Part shown: piece by piece, positions 34,701-43,674 of the stretch
Layout of the letters: each line of letters starts with the position of its first letter
Position numbering within the stretch: position 1 is the first letter of the stretch
Assembly (NCBI GenBank): GCA_947166015.1
Contig: CAMVCQ010000001.1
Coordinates: forward strand, 1-64,000
Reading direction: 5' to 3'
Length of the DNA stretch: 64,000 bases
Source of the DNA: an uncultured Lachnospiraceae bacterium
Lineage (GTDB): Bacteria > Bacillota > Clostridia > Lachnospirales > Lachnospiraceae
Made by a program: the position numbers and the translations under genes
Notes under the pieces: generated by a model
What the model was told of the DNA's origin: nothing
Database searches by the model: none
The model's input: only the letters and a program-made list of their open reading frames with translations

Positions 34701-35008
34701 TTGAGCTCGGAACACAGATTGAGTCCTGACTGCCCTCCAAGGTTCGGAAGCAATGCATCCGGTCTTTCCTGTGCTATGATCTGCTCAAGTCTGTCGACAT
34801 TGAGCGGTTCGATGTAAGTAACATCTGCAATCTCAGGATCTGTCATGATAGTCGCAGGATTGGAGTTGACCAATACGATCTCGTACCCAAGCTTTCTAAG
34901 CGCTTTGCATGCTTGAGTTCCCGAGTAATCAAACTCACATGCCTGACCGATAACTATCGGACCTGACCCAATTATCAGTACCTTTTTTAAATCTGTTCGT
35001 TTTGCCAT
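31787..35008 (-). CDS. carB: Carbamoyl-phosphate synthase large subunit
   Basis: 1073 residues, the full length of the family. It contains two homologous ATP-grasp halves; the first begins [36 protein letters not shown] and the second [25 protein letters not shown]. The C-terminal allosteric (MGS-like) domain is present. It makes carbamoyl phosphate from bicarbonate, ammonia and two ATP for pyrimidine and arginine synthesis. It needs the glutaminase subunit CarA, which is not next to it: the upstream neighbour is an aminotransferase and the downstream one is HTH-Uma2. It has its own promoter and terminator and so is a single-gene unit. Confidence 0.97.
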   Translation of the reverse strand: [1073 protein letters not shown]

Positions 35009-35094
35009 TTTTCACCTCACACATACATTTATATTCTATTTTTATTATTCTTGTCTGATTTCTACTGTTTCTTCGGATTATGCACTCTTTCCGT

Positions 35095-35122
35095 ATTATA
35101 CCACTTTTTCACATCGATGCAA
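35095..35122 (-). promoter_or_regulatory. Promoter of carB
   Basis: TTGCAT (35117-35122), a 16-nt spacer and TATAAT (35095-35100) on the minus strand. The -35 box lies inside the end of the aminotransferase gene. The roughly 80-nt leader shows no PyrR-type structure that I can recognise. Confidence 0.7.
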
Positions 35123-36395
35123 GTATTTTTTCTGCACTGACGATACGAACGCAGAGTGTGAAAAGCTCCGCTGCCATACGAAGGTCCTCAAGTGTCGGGT
35201 ATGTCGGTGCCACACGGATGTTTGTGTCCTTTGGGTCGTTGTGATACGGCCAGGTTGCACCCGCTTCTGTCATTTTTACTCCCGCTTTTTTGGCCATATG
35301 CACAACTTCCTTTGCGCAGCCTTCCATAGTCTCAAAGCTTATGAAGTACCCTCCCACAGGTCTTGTCCACTCTCCGATATCAAGCCCCAAAAGGTTTCTG
35401 TCAAAGCAGTCAAGCACAGCCTCGAATTTTGGTCTGATCACATCAGCGTGCTTTCTCATATGATCTACCATGCCGGATATATCCTTGAAAAATCTCACGT
35501 GACGAAGCTGATTCACCTTGTCGTGTCCTATAGTCTGACGTGAAAGCTGTTTCAGGATATCCTCAAGGTTATTTGGCGAGGTCGCAAGAGATGCGATACC
35601 GCTTCCCGGGAATGTGATCTTTGATGTTGATGCAAATTTATATACAAGGTCCGGATTTCCTGCTTTTTTACACTCGGCAAGTATCTCCGGGATAAATGCC
35701 CTGTCGTGGTCATACAAATGGTGTATACCGTATGCGTTGTCCCAGAATATACGAAAATCAGGCGCTGCCGGCTTCAAATGGGCAAATCTGTAAACTGTCT
35801 CTTTGGAGTAAGTATACCCCTGAGGGTTTGAGTACTTCGGCACACACCAGATTCCTTTGATCGCATCATCTTTTGATACAAGGTCTTCGACCATATCCAT
35901 ATCCGGGCCGTCTTCAGTCATCGGAACCGGTATCATCTCTATCCCAAAATACTCTGTGATCGCAAAATGTCTGTCGTATCCCGGCGACGGGCAGAGGAAT
36001 TTCACCTTGTCAAGCTTGCACCATGGCGTGTTTCCGAGGATTCCATGTGTCATAGCTCTTGAAACCGTATCATACATAACGTTTAGCGATGAGTTTCCAT
36101 ATATGATTATGTTGTCGGGGTTGTTTTCCATCATATCCCCGATAAGTACTTTTGCCTCTTCTATACCATCGATAACGCCGTAGTTTCGACAGTCCGTACC
36201 ATCCTCGCAGCTCAAATCCACAGAAGAATTCAGCGCATCCATCATCCCCATGGAAAGGTCTAACTGCTCCTTGCACGGCTTACCTCTGCTCATATCCAAA
36301 TGCAGATCCATAAGTCTGTATCTCTCGTATTCTTCTCTTACATACTCAAGTTCCTTTTCGAGCTCCTCTTTTGTCATTTCAGTGTAAGCTTTCAT
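35109..36395 (-). CDS. Class I aminotransferase, AspB4 type
   Basis: 428 residues. MDLHLDMSRGKPCKEQLDLS and the NYGVIDGIEEAKVLIGDMM block match the aspartate aminotransferase AspB4 family found in clostridia and actinobacteria. The PLP lysine lies in FASTSKITFPGSG, and RPVGGYFISFETMEG plus RVAPTYPTLEDL follow at the C-terminus. It would interconvert aspartate and oxaloacetate with glutamate and 2-oxoglutarate. Its place just before carB fits the supply or use of aspartate around pyrimidine synthesis, but that link is inference only. It lies 54 bp after the amylase gene. Confidence 0.9.
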   Translation of the reverse strand: MKAYTEMTKEELEKELEYVREEYERYRLMDLHLDMSRGKPCKEQLDLSMGMMDALNSSVDLSCEDGTDCRNYGVIDGIEEAKVLIGDMMENNPDNIIIYGNSSLNVMYDTVSRAMTHGILGNTPWCKLDKVKFLCPSPGYDRHFAITEYFGIEMIPVPMTEDGPDMDMVEDLVSKDDAIKGIWCVPKYSNPQGYTYSKETVYRFAHLKPAAPDFRIFWDNAYGIHHLYDHDRAFIPEILAECKKAGNPDLVYKFASTSKITFPGSGIASLATSPNNLEDILKQLSRQTIGHDKVNQLRHVRFFKDISGMVDHMRKHADVIRPKFEAVLDCFDRNLLGLDIGEWTRPVGGYFISFETMEGCAKEVVHMAKKAGVKMTEAGATWPYHNDPKDTNIRVAPTYPTLEDLRMAAELFTLCVRIVSAEKILASM

Positions 36396-36449
36396 AGTTT
36401 CCCTCCATTTTTCTTTCTATATAAAAATGTCTGCTTCGTTTTGTATCTG

Positions 36450-38618
36450 CTAGAAATCTATACTCTTCCAAACGATTGCTCCGTTCGGGCCTATCTTTAC
36501 TCGGATCTTTCCTTCATCAGATCTCACGGATTCGAGCCTGAGTGTATATCCGTTATTGTCGGTATACATCATACGGACCATGTTTTGTCCGTCTTTCAAT
36601 CCGACCCTCCAGGCATCAAGCTCTATCTCCCGTTCATACCCGTCAACCTGAACAGCTACGATCACGCTTTCTTTGTCATCGTATCTTCCGTAAGCGATAA
36701 GTCCCGGCTCGCTCAAAAGATATATGACCGTTCCTGTTTTGAAAACCTCATAGTCTTTGTGGATACGTATCATCTCTTTGTGGAAGCTGAGCATCTCTTT
36801 GTCTTCCCTGCCCCAGGGATATGTTCTCCTGCTATCAGGATCCGTCCATCCGCAGAGCCCCGCCTCATCTCCGTAGTACACCGTCGGTGCGCCTCTCCAA
36901 GTCATCTGTATCACCACGGCCTGACGCATGATAGCGGGTTTAATGTTGTATTCGGCGGCCATCGGTCCCGCAAAAGCAGTTCGTCCCGGTGTAAAGTTCG
37001 TCCTTGTCAAAAACCTTGAATGGTCGTGGTTTGAAAGCTCATTCATCGCTACCTGCAAAGACTGTATCGGCATCCTTGCATTATAATTAGTCATAGCCGC
37101 GAAAAATGCATTGTTATCACCTCTGAGCTCTGGCTTATAAACATCGCTGTGCTTATCCATCCCTGTCAAAAACCACGATACCGGCTCCATGAAAGCATCA
37201 TAATTCATAACAGAGTCCCACTGATCACCACCAAGCCACCTTGAGGGATCCCCATAGTGTTCCGCAAGTATCAGGGCATCAGGGTTTATACCTTTTACTG
37301 TTTTTCTGAAATCGCGCCAAAATTTGTGGTTAAAGTCCTCTGTATGTCCCAGATCCGCTGCCACATCAAGTCTCCATCCGTCCACGTTGTACGGCGGAGA
37401 AAGCCATTTTGCGGCAATCCTGAGGATGTAGTGATAAAGCTTTTCCGATTCCTCATAGTTCAGCTTCGGAAGCGTATCGTTTCCCCACCACGCATCATAG
37501 CAGTTATTGTCCGGCCATTCACCCTTGCTCTGAAACTTGAAAAATGAATTGTACGGACTGTCCTCGCTTATGTATGCACCATCCTCGTAGCTTCCCTGGG
37601 ATTTGTATATTTTTTCTCTGTCCATCCATTTATTGAATGAACCGCAGTGGTTGAAAACGCCGTCAAGGATGACCTTCATCCCTCTTTTGTGGACCTCCTC
37701 CACAAATCTCGCAAAGTATTCGTTGCTCTTTTCGAGGTTGTCCGGATCTGCCACTCTTTTTATATACTTAGTAGCTTTGGAATTATCAAGCTCACCCTCC
37801 TCTAGCGGCTCTCCACCGTCATTGTTTATGATAGTAAAGTGAGGATCCACATGATCATAATCCTGTGTATCGTATTTGTGATTGGACGGCGACACAAAAA
37901 TGGGATTGAGATACAACACCTCAACTCCCAGTTCAGCGAGATAATCAAGTTTTTTCAATACACCGTTTAAGTCACCACCGTAGAAGTTTCTCACATCCAT
38001 AGAAGAAGGAAGCTTGTGCCAGTCATCCACATGCTTTACCTGCTCACCGATATAAGAATACTCCCCGCTTACGACATCATTTCCGGTGTTTCCGTTGTAG
38101 AACCTGTCTACAAAGATCTGATACATGACAGCGCCTTTTGCCCATTCCGGGGTGTAGAATCCCGGAAAAATAGTATGGTTGAAATAACTGTCAACCACAT
38201 CAACATCGCCTTTTCTGTTGAAGTAGACTGTCTCTTTGCCTTTGGAAATCTCAAAAAAATACGATACTCTGCTTTTGTCTACAGAAAAACTCGTCTCATA
38301 GAAATCAAAATACTTGGTAGCCATGGGAACATTTTTCCTCATGGGATATGGTTTGCCGTCAACAATGGCTGTGACGGTGTCCACATCCTCTCTGCCTACC
38401 CTGATCCTGATCGTGACATTAGAAAAAATATCCGGCTCCGGCGGAAATATGTAATTCGGCGATCCGTCAGAAAAAATAGCAAGACGGTTGATAGGCTTTC
38501 GCTCATCAACCATACTTTTCATGACGGGTGTTCCGGAATACGGAATCGCGCCGGCCAGCGGATCCCGACTCTCGTCTCCGGAATCATTCCCTGCTCTAAG
38601 ATTGCTCTCAGTAAGCAT
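36450..38618 (-). CDS. Glycoside hydrolase family 13 (cytoplasmic alpha-amylase/neopullulanase-like)
   Basis: 722 residues without a signal peptide. An N-terminal beta-sandwich of about 150 residues precedes the catalytic barrel, as in cyclomaltodextrinase and neopullulanase. GH13 conserved regions are present: VILDGVFNHCG (region I), GWRLDVAADLGH with the nucleophile Asp (II), LAEHYGD with the acid Glu (III) and ELSNHDHSRFL (IV). It would break down alpha-glucans or maltodextrins inside the cell. It lies between ftsH and the aminotransferase gene in the same direction. Exact specificity cannot be read from the motifs. Confidence 0.92.
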   Translation of the reverse strand: MLTESNLRAGNDSGDESRDPLAGAIPYSGTPVMKSMVDERKPINRLAIFSDGSPNYIFPPEPDIFSNVTIRIRVGREDVDTVTAIVDGKPYPMRKNVPMATKYFDFYETSFSVDKSRVSYFFEISKGKETVYFNRKGDVDVVDSYFNHTIFPGFYTPEWAKGAVMYQIFVDRFYNGNTGNDVVSGEYSYIGEQVKHVDDWHKLPSSMDVRNFYGGDLNGVLKKLDYLAELGVEVLYLNPIFVSPSNHKYDTQDYDHVDPHFTIINNDGGEPLEEGELDNSKATKYIKRVADPDNLEKSNEYFARFVEEVHKRGMKVILDGVFNHCGSFNKWMDREKIYKSQGSYEDGAYISEDSPYNSFFKFQSKGEWPDNNCYDAWWGNDTLPKLNYEESEKLYHYILRIAAKWLSPPYNVDGWRLDVAADLGHTEDFNHKFWRDFRKTVKGINPDALILAEHYGDPSRWLGGDQWDSVMNYDAFMEPVSWFLTGMDKHSDVYKPELRGDNNAFFAAMTNYNARMPIQSLQVAMNELSNHDHSRFLTRTNFTPGRTAFAGPMAAEYNIKPAIMRQAVVIQMTWRGAPTVYYGDEAGLCGWTDPDSRRTYPWGREDKEMLSFHKEMIRIHKDYEVFKTGTVIYLLSEPGLIAYGRYDDKESVIVAVQVDGYEREIELDAWRVGLKDGQNMVRMMYTDNNGYTLRLESVRSDEGKIRVKIGPNGAIVWKSIDF

Positions 38619-38648
38619 AGTGCCCCTTTTTCCTTTCCGTCAAAAACT

Positions 38649-40481
38649 TCAGCCTTCGACTGTCTGTGTTTCTTCAAATAATGCTTCGAACTCATCTCTT
38701 CCGATTCTTTCCTTCTCTATCAGAAGCTCCGCGATCCTGTGAAGCAGATCGATATTGTCTTTGAGTATTTTTGTCGCTTTTTCATAGCACTCATCGATGA
38801 TCCTTTTCACTTCACGATCGATGATCTCGGATGTGCCTTCACTGAAGTTTTTCGTATGTCCGATCTCACGACCGATAAATACTTCATCATCGGATGTTGA
38901 ATAATTGATCATACCCAACTCATCCGAAAAACCGTACTTGGTGACCATATCTCTGGCAGCTTCCGTTGCCTGTCTGATATCCATGGACGCGCCCGTAGTC
39001 ACATCCTCAAGTATCAATCCCTCTGCTATACGACCACCAAGCGATACAATGATGTTTTGCAGCATCCTGCCCTTGGTCATATACATCTCGTCTTTTTCAG
39101 GTAGAGGCATCGTGTATCCGCCCGCACCCTGTCCGGTCGGGATAACAGAAACCGCATACACCGGTCCTACATCAGGAAGCACATGGAAGAGTATCGCATG
39201 CCCGGCCTCGTGAAAAGCCGTGATCCTTTTGTCTTTTTCCGATATGATCTTGCTTTTTTTCTCGGTTCCTATTCCGACTTTTATAAATGATTTTTTGATA
39301 TCTTCTTCGTTTACAAATGCCCTGTTGTCCCTTGCTGCATTGATAGCTGATTCGTTGAGGAGGTTCTCAAGGTCTGCTCCGACGAATCCCGCTGTTGTCC
39401 TTGCTATCTCGTTCAAATCGACATTGTCTGCAAGCGGTTTATTTTTTGCGTGTACTTTGAGTATCTCTTCTCTCGCCCTGACATCAGGTGATCCCACATA
39501 TATCTTTCTGTCAAACCTTCCGGGTCTGAGGATAGCCGGATCAAGGATATCCACACGGTTTGTAGCCGCCATCACGATGATGCCTTCGTTTTCTCCGAAT
39601 CCGTCCATCTCTACAAGGAGCTGATTTAGTGTCTGCTCACGCTCGTCGTGTCCACCGCCGAGTCCTGAACCTCTGCGTCTGGCGACCGCGTCGATCTCGT
39701 CTATAAACACGATACAGGGCGAATGCTTTTTGGCTTCTTCAAAAAGATCCCTTACTCTCGAGGCTCCGACACCTACGAACATCTCTACAAAATCAGATCC
39801 TGATATGCTGAAAAACGGCACTCCCGCTTCTCCTGCCACTGACTTCGCAAGCAAGGTTTTTCCTGTTCCCGGAGGACCCACAAGTATGATACCTTTCGGT
39901 ATACGGGCTCCGAGCTTGGTGTATTTTTCAGGGGCTTCAAGGAAGTCAACAACCTCTTCGAGCTGCTCTTTTTCCTCATAGAGCCCTGCCACATCTTCAA
40001 ATGTTTTTTTCTTTTCGTCCGGTGAAGTCATACGGGCGCGGCTTTTGCCGAAATTCATCATCGCTCCGCCGCCACCGCCACCGGCTGCGCTCTGTCCGCT
40101 CATCAGACTGAACAAAAGCAGGATGAGTATAAATCCAAATACATACGGAAGCATCTCAAGGTACCATGGAGTTCTCGAAACGTCCTCGACCGTGATCGAT
40201 GTCACTCCCGCATTTTTCAGTTCTTTTATCGCTTCGTTTACATCCGATACATAGAGCTTTTGCTCAACCCCTTTGTTTGTGTGTATCAAAAGCTGTCCCG
40301 TCGGGACCTCCGTGTTTTGCTCTACCGTTACTGACGATATGTTTTTCGCCTTCAGATCCTGTTGGTACTTGCTGTATGTATAGCCGTCCTTGTCAAGTCT
40401 GCCGCTATACAGTGAGGTTCCCACCAATATCGCTATAACCGCGATAACCAGTATCAGGAAACCATATCCTCTTGAACTCAT
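38649..40481 (-). CDS. ftsH: ATP-dependent zinc metalloprotease FtsH
   Basis: 610 residues. Two membrane helices flank a small outer domain, followed by a glycine-rich stretch, the AAA+ module (Walker A GPPGTGKT at 202-209, [14 protein letters not shown] region [20 protein letters not shown]) and the peptidase site HEAGH at 424-428. It degrades misassembled membrane proteins and selected cytoplasmic regulators. It lies 3 bp after hpt, in the tilS-hpt-ftsH order known from Bacillus. The tail is shorter than that of Bacillus FtsH. Confidence 0.97.
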   Translation of the reverse strand: MSSRGYGFLILVIAVIAILVGTSLYSGRLDKDGYTYSKYQQDLKAKNISSVTVEQNTEVPTGQLLIHTNKGVEQKLYVSDVNEAIKELKNAGVTSITVEDVSRTPWYLEMLPYVFGFILILLLFSLMSGQSAAGGGGGGAMMNFGKSRARMTSPDEKKKTFEDVAGLYEEKEQLEEVVDFLEAPEKYTKLGARIPKGIILVGPPGTGKTLLAKSVAGEAGVPFFSISGSDFVEMFVGVGASRVRDLFEEAKKHSPCIVFIDEIDAVARRRGSGLGGGHDEREQTLNQLLVEMDGFGENEGIIVMAATNRVDILDPAILRPGRFDRKIYVGSPDVRAREEILKVHAKNKPLADNVDLNEIARTTAGFVGADLENLLNESAINAARDNRAFVNEEDIKKSFIKVGIGTEKKSKIISEKDKRITAFHEAGHAILFHVLPDVGPVYAVSVIPTGQGAGGYTMPLPEKDEMYMTKGRMLQNIIVSLGGRIAEGLILEDVTTGASMDIRQATEAARDMVTKYGFSDELGMINYSTSDDEVFIGREIGHTKNFSEGTSEIIDREVKRIIDECYEKATKILKDNIDLLHRIAELLIEKERIGRDEFEALFEETQTVEG

Positions 40482-40484
40482 GAA

Positions 40485-41018
40485 TCAATCTTCCTCCTTA
40501 AACTGCAATTCTCCGATGTATGTGAGATTGCGATACTTCTGCGCGTAGTCAAGTCCGTATCCTACCGCAAAATAATCCTCTATCTCGAATCCGACATAGC
40601 GGATCTCCACATCCGTCACCCTTCTTGAAACTTTGTCAAGCAGAGTGCAGACATTAAATGTTTTGGGCTCTCTTTTCAAAAGCATGTTTTCTACATACTG
40701 AAGCGTTTTGCCCGTATCTATGATATCCTCGATGAGGAGGACATTTTTCCCGGTGATACTCTGCGTCAGATCGTGATTGAGTGTGATCACACCCTGACTC
40801 GTAAGTCCGTCGCCGTAGCTTGACAGACTCAAAAAATCTATACTGACCGGCATAGTCAGGTATCGGGATAATTCGCAGGCAAAGTAAACTCCGCCCTTGA
40901 GCACGCACGCCAGATGAAGCTGTTTGTCCTTGTAATCTTCGTTGATAGCGTCAGCAAGCTCTTTTACCCTTTTGTGAATCTCCTCTTCAGTGATCCTTTT
41001 AATTATGATTTCCTTCAT
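40485..41018 (-). CDS. hpt: Hypoxanthine phosphoribosyltransferase
   Basis: 177 residues. The PRPP-binding motif VLLIEDIIDTGKTL and the downstream FEIEDYFAVGYGLDYAQKYRNL are diagnostic. It salvages hypoxanthine and guanine to IMP and GMP. It overlaps the end of tilS by 20 bp. In Bacillus the two proteins encoded by this pair also act together in controlling ftsH expression. Confidence 0.96.
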   Translation of the reverse strand: MKEIIIKRITEEEIHKRVKELADAINEDYKDKQLHLACVLKGGVYFACELSRYLTMPVSIDFLSLSSYGDGLTSQGVITLNHDLTQSITGKNVLLIEDIIDTGKTLQYVENMLLKREPKTFNVCTLLDKVSRRVTDVEIRYVGFEIEDYFAVGYGLDYAQKYRNLTYIGELQFKEED

Positions 41019-42408
41019 ATGCCACCTCTCCTACAGTCCATTTGATCTGTAATACGCTTTTCGTGCTTTCATCGATTTTGAATGTGTCGCTCAGTCTCTC
41101 CGGGAGAGCGCATATCACCAACGAGCCTGCCGAAAGCACCAGCTGTTTTGGTCTCTCATCCCGCGCCACCTTGGAGTCGATATAGTACCTTGACAGGAGT
41201 TTTTTGTCTCCTTCGGGACCTATCTCGAGATAATCTCCCTCTCTGGGATTTCGCAACACAATTTTCCCATCTATTCTATCATATTTTATGTGTTTCGTAT
41301 AGTCTTTTCTTTCAAAATTTGAATTAAATTCTTTTGCATCTATGATCTCAGTCTCGAAAGCCCACGTTTTTCCGCTGTTTTCAACTGTTGTTTTGCCCGG
41401 TATGACAAGCTCTGTTTCTGTGATTCCTGCACCGGATGAGTCATCTTTTTTGATCACAAGCTCATCATACGACCGGATAGCTTTTACTCCAAGCGGTAAA
41501 GACACGCTTTTTCCGGTGTTTCCTTCACCTTCTATGAGCTTTTTTATCTCGGTGTAATGCGTCCTCGTCACATCCTTTGAACCGGGTATCACTGTTGACA
41601 AGGCTATTTTGATCATCTCGTGTTTTGTGACATCATCTTGCTTTTTGTATTCTGATACTATTATCCTATTGCCGTTTGCAAGGGCTTTTGCCTTATTTTC
41701 AGCACTTTCCCTGAAGATCAACATATCCTCGGCAAGTGCGGCGATATGATCTGTCGCCCCGGGATAGATTTCTTCGGCGATCGGCATGATCTCAGCGCGT
41801 ATCCTGTTTCTGGAGTGCTCGGATGATTGATTTGTGGAATCCTCTACATGCTCATATCCCAGCGATTCTAAATATCCTAAAATCTCTTTTTTTGTCGCAA
41901 ACAACAGCGGCCGTATCCTGTTGTCGTTTTTCGGGCGGATTCCTGAGAGCCCTGCAGCCCCGGTCCCCCTGAGCAGATTCATAAGCACGGTTTCAGCCTG
42001 GTCGTCCTTGTGATGAGCAAGCGCTATCAGATCCGCATCTTCACTCTCGCAGACCTCCTCAAGCGCCCTGTACCTGAGTACCCTTGCCGCCTCCTCAAGT
42101 GTGAGCCCCTCATTTTTTGCATAACCGGGAGCATCAACCCTTTTGCAGATGTAGCTGACATTCATTTTTTGGGCTAATTCTTCCGAGAATCTCTCGTCCC
42201 TGTCAGCCTCATTCCCCCTTATCCCGTGATGGATGTGCACGACAACAAGCCTTGTGTCAAGCTTTTCTCTTGTGCGTGCGAGAAGCGCCAAAAGGGCGAC
42301 GGAATCAGCGCCACCCGAAAGGCCGACGATGATCTTTTCACCGCCTTTTATCAATTCTTTTTCCTTGAGATATTGTAAAAAATCCTTCTCAAAAATGTCC
42401 GCATTCAT
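40999..42408 (-). CDS. tilS: tRNA(Ile)-lysidine synthase
   Basis: 469 residues. The PP-loop ATP-binding motif is VGLSGGADSVALL near residue 30. HIHHGIRGNEADRDE and ALAHHKDDQAETVLMNLLRGTG follow, with the TilS C-terminal domains after them. It modifies C34 of the AUA-decoding tRNA-Ile to lysidine, which is essential for correct decoding. The Shine-Dalgarno sequence is weak (GAGG at a long distance), so translation may depend on the upstream gene. Confidence 0.95.
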   Translation of the reverse strand: MNADIFEKDFLQYLKEKELIKGGEKIIVGLSGGADSVALLALLARTREKLDTRLVVVHIHHGIRGNEADRDERFSEELAQKMNVSYICKRVDAPGYAKNEGLTLEEAARVLRYRALEEVCESEDADLIALAHHKDDQAETVLMNLLRGTGAAGLSGIRPKNDNRIRPLLFATKKEILGYLESLGYEHVEDSTNQSSEHSRNRIRAEIMPIAEEIYPGATDHIAALAEDMLIFRESAENKAKALANGNRIIVSEYKKQDDVTKHEMIKIALSTVIPGSKDVTRTHYTEIKKLIEGEGNTGKSVSLPLGVKAIRSYDELVIKKDDSSGAGITETELVIPGKTTVENSGKTWAFETEIIDAKEFNSNFERKDYTKHIKYDRIDGKIVLRNPREGDYLEIGPEGDKKLLSRYYIDSKVARDERPKQLVLSAGSLVICALPERLSDTFKIDESTKSVLQIKWTVGEVAYEGNHN

Positions 42409-42472
42409 CTTTTGTTCTTTGACCTCATACCGTACGCTTTGTTAAACATAAGCTGTTTTAACATAAAACAAC

Positions 42473-42495
42473 AGCGGACTTATTCGCTGTCCGCT
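42473..42495 (-). terminator. Hairpin at the end of divIC, weak terminator
   Basis: AGCGGAC (42473-42479) pairs with GTCCGCT (42489-42495), overlapping the divIC stop codon. It is followed on the minus strand by GTTGTTTTATGTT. Probably a partial terminator before tilS. Confidence 0.55.
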
Positions 42496-42782
42496 GCCTT
42501 AAATATTATTTCATCTTTATATGCTAATCCGAGTTTTTCTCTGGCTACATCCTCTATGTATTGGTCTGTTTTCATATAATCAGCTTTTTCCTGGATCTCG
42601 GCTTTTTCCTCTTCGAGATTTTTCTTTTTGGCCTCGAGCTCCGCCTGCTCCGCCTGAAGCCTGTCACAGTTGGATGAAAGAGCGTATCCCTGCACCGCAA
42701 GGCTTGCTACAAATATCCCCACAAGCAAAACCACGAGATAGAGCCCTGTGTGGCGCTTATGTTTTCTATTCAGTTTTTTCAA
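42480..42782 (-). CDS. divIC: Septum formation initiator, DivIC/FtsB family
   Basis: The TTG at 42780-42782 with GGAGG 7 nt upstream gives 100 residues. The longer reading from 42809 would put its ATG at the very start of the transcript. A basic N-terminus (KKLNRKHKRH) precedes one membrane helix (LYLVVLLVGIFVASLAVQGY) and then a coiled coil (DRLQAEQAELEAKKKNLEEEKAEIQEK), ending in the conserved YIEDVAREKLGLAYKDEIIF. It helps to assemble the division septum with FtsL and DivIB. Its position between rqcP and tilS is the classical divIC locus. Confidence 0.9.
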   Translation of the reverse strand: MKKLNRKHKRHTGLYLVVLLVGIFVASLAVQGYALSSNCDRLQAEQAELEAKKKNLEEEKAEIQEKADYMKTDQYIEDVAREKLGLAYKDEIIFKAADSE

Positions 42783-42821
42783 AACGCCACCTCCGATCAA
42801 AAAACACAAACCTACAGACTA

Positions 42822-42850
42822 ATTATAAGAAGTTTTAACATGTTTGTCAA
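42822..42850 (-). promoter_or_regulatory. Consensus promoter of divIC
   Basis: TTGACA (42845-42850), a 17-nt spacer and TATAAT (42822-42827) on the minus strand match consensus. A sequence related to the stretch upstream of the glycan-operon promoter precedes it. Confidence 0.85.
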
Positions 42851-42924
42851 GTAAAAAATCAGGTTTTTCAGCGTTTTTTGACGATTTCATTACTGTCATG
42901 GGTAACCAATCCATTCGGATGTGA

Positions 42925-43164
42925 CTATATTACCTTGTACATCTCAGCTGCTTCTTCCTTGCGAACAGTTTCCTCTACTCTTGTCACCTCGACCTTTGTT
43001 TTTTTGTCGCCGAATGTGATCTCTATCACATCCCCGGCCTTGACATCGTACGAAGCCCTGGCAACACGGTCATTTACGGATACTCTTCCGGCATCGCAAG
43101 CCTCATTGGCAACAGTCCTTCTTTTGATAAGCCTCGATACCTTCAGGTATTTGTCAAGCCTCAT
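42925..43164 (-). CDS. rqcP: S4-domain RNA-binding protein RqcP (YabO/Hsp15-like)
   Basis: 79 residues from the ATG at 43162-43164 behind GGAGG. The S4 core is MRLDKYLKVSRLIKRRTVANEACDAGRVSVNDRVARASYDVKAGDVIEI. RqcP binds 50S-peptidyl-tRNA complexes and works with RqcH in adding alanine tails to stalled chains. In sporulating relatives yabP and yabQ come next; here divIC follows directly, 142 bp after the stop. A hup terminator lies between hup and rqcP, so expression probably comes from read-through. Confidence 0.93.
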   Translation of the reverse strand: MRLDKYLKVSRLIKRRTVANEACDAGRVSVNDRVARASYDVKAGDVIEITFGDKKTKVEVTRVEETVRKEEAAEMYKVI

Positions 43165-43249
43165 GCTCTCTCCTCCTTTTTTCATCTAAAGCCTTTTCCG
43201 TGATGTGCGGATACCGGCTTCATTATGTACTTTCGGATATTTCTCAAAA

Positions 43250-43283
43250 AAATAAACCCTCCGACCAAAGCGCCGAAGGGTTT
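43250..43283 (-). terminator. Terminator after hup
   Basis: AAACCCT (43254-43260) pairs with AGGGTTT (43277-43283), with two further G-C pairs inside. The minus strand continues as ATTTTTTTG. It lies 20 bp after the hup stop codon. Confidence 0.8.
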
Positions 43284-43302
43284 AGCATAAACATTAACAA
43301 AA

Positions 43303-43581
43303 TTATTTCTTGTTAACAGCCTCTTTAAGTGCTTTACCAGCCTTAAATTTAGGAGCTTTTGAAGCAGCAATCTTCATAGGCTGCTTTGTAAGCGGATTAA
43401 CACCCTCTCTTGCTGCACGCTTAACTACCTCAAATGTACCAAAGCCTACAAGCTGAACTTTTCCACCCTTTTTAAGCTCTTTTGTAACTGCATCGATAAA
43501 TGCCTTCAGTGCTCCCTCAGCGTCTTTCTTGCTCAAACCTGCCTGGTTTGCAATTGCTGCAACTAATTCTGTCTTGTTCAT
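43303..43581 (-). CDS. hup: HU family DNA-binding protein
   Basis: 92 residues from the ATG at 43579-43581 with GGAGG upstream; the frame could be opened 7 codons earlier but without a site. MNKTELVAAIANQAGLSKKDAEGALKAFIDAV and the VQLVGFGTFEVVKRAAREGVNPLTKQPMKI arm are diagnostic. It forms dimers that bend and compact DNA. It has its own promoter, a leader with an 8-bp hairpin, and a terminator, so most transcripts carry hup alone. Confidence 0.96.
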   Translation of the reverse strand: MNKTELVAAIANQAGLSKKDAEGALKAFIDAVTKELKKGGKVQLVGFGTFEVVKRAAREGVNPLTKQPMKIAASKAPKFKAGKALKEAVNKK

Positions 43582-43626
43582 GGATATAGTCCTCCTCGAC
43601 ATAAAAGTTATTTTTTCTGTTCAATT

Positions 43627-43651
43627 CGTAATATGTTAAGAAGATATTACG
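43627..43651 (-). repeat. Perfect 8-bp inverted repeat in the hup leader
   Basis: CGTAATAT (43627-43634) and ATATTACG (43644-43651) flank a 9-nt loop between the hup promoter and its ribosome site. It could be an mRNA hairpin or a regulatory site. Confidence 0.5.
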
Positions 43652-43674
43652 GACCGAACTCACTTACAGATATA

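Noticed and set aside
31787..35008. Possible broken car operon because carA is absent
   Set aside because: carB is full length, with its own promoter and terminator; carA at another locus is common, so this is not evidence of loss.
38016..38681. 221-codon open frame on the plus strand opposite the amylase gene
   Set aside because: It is a shadow of the GH13 and ftsH genes, has no ribosome site and no recognisable domain.
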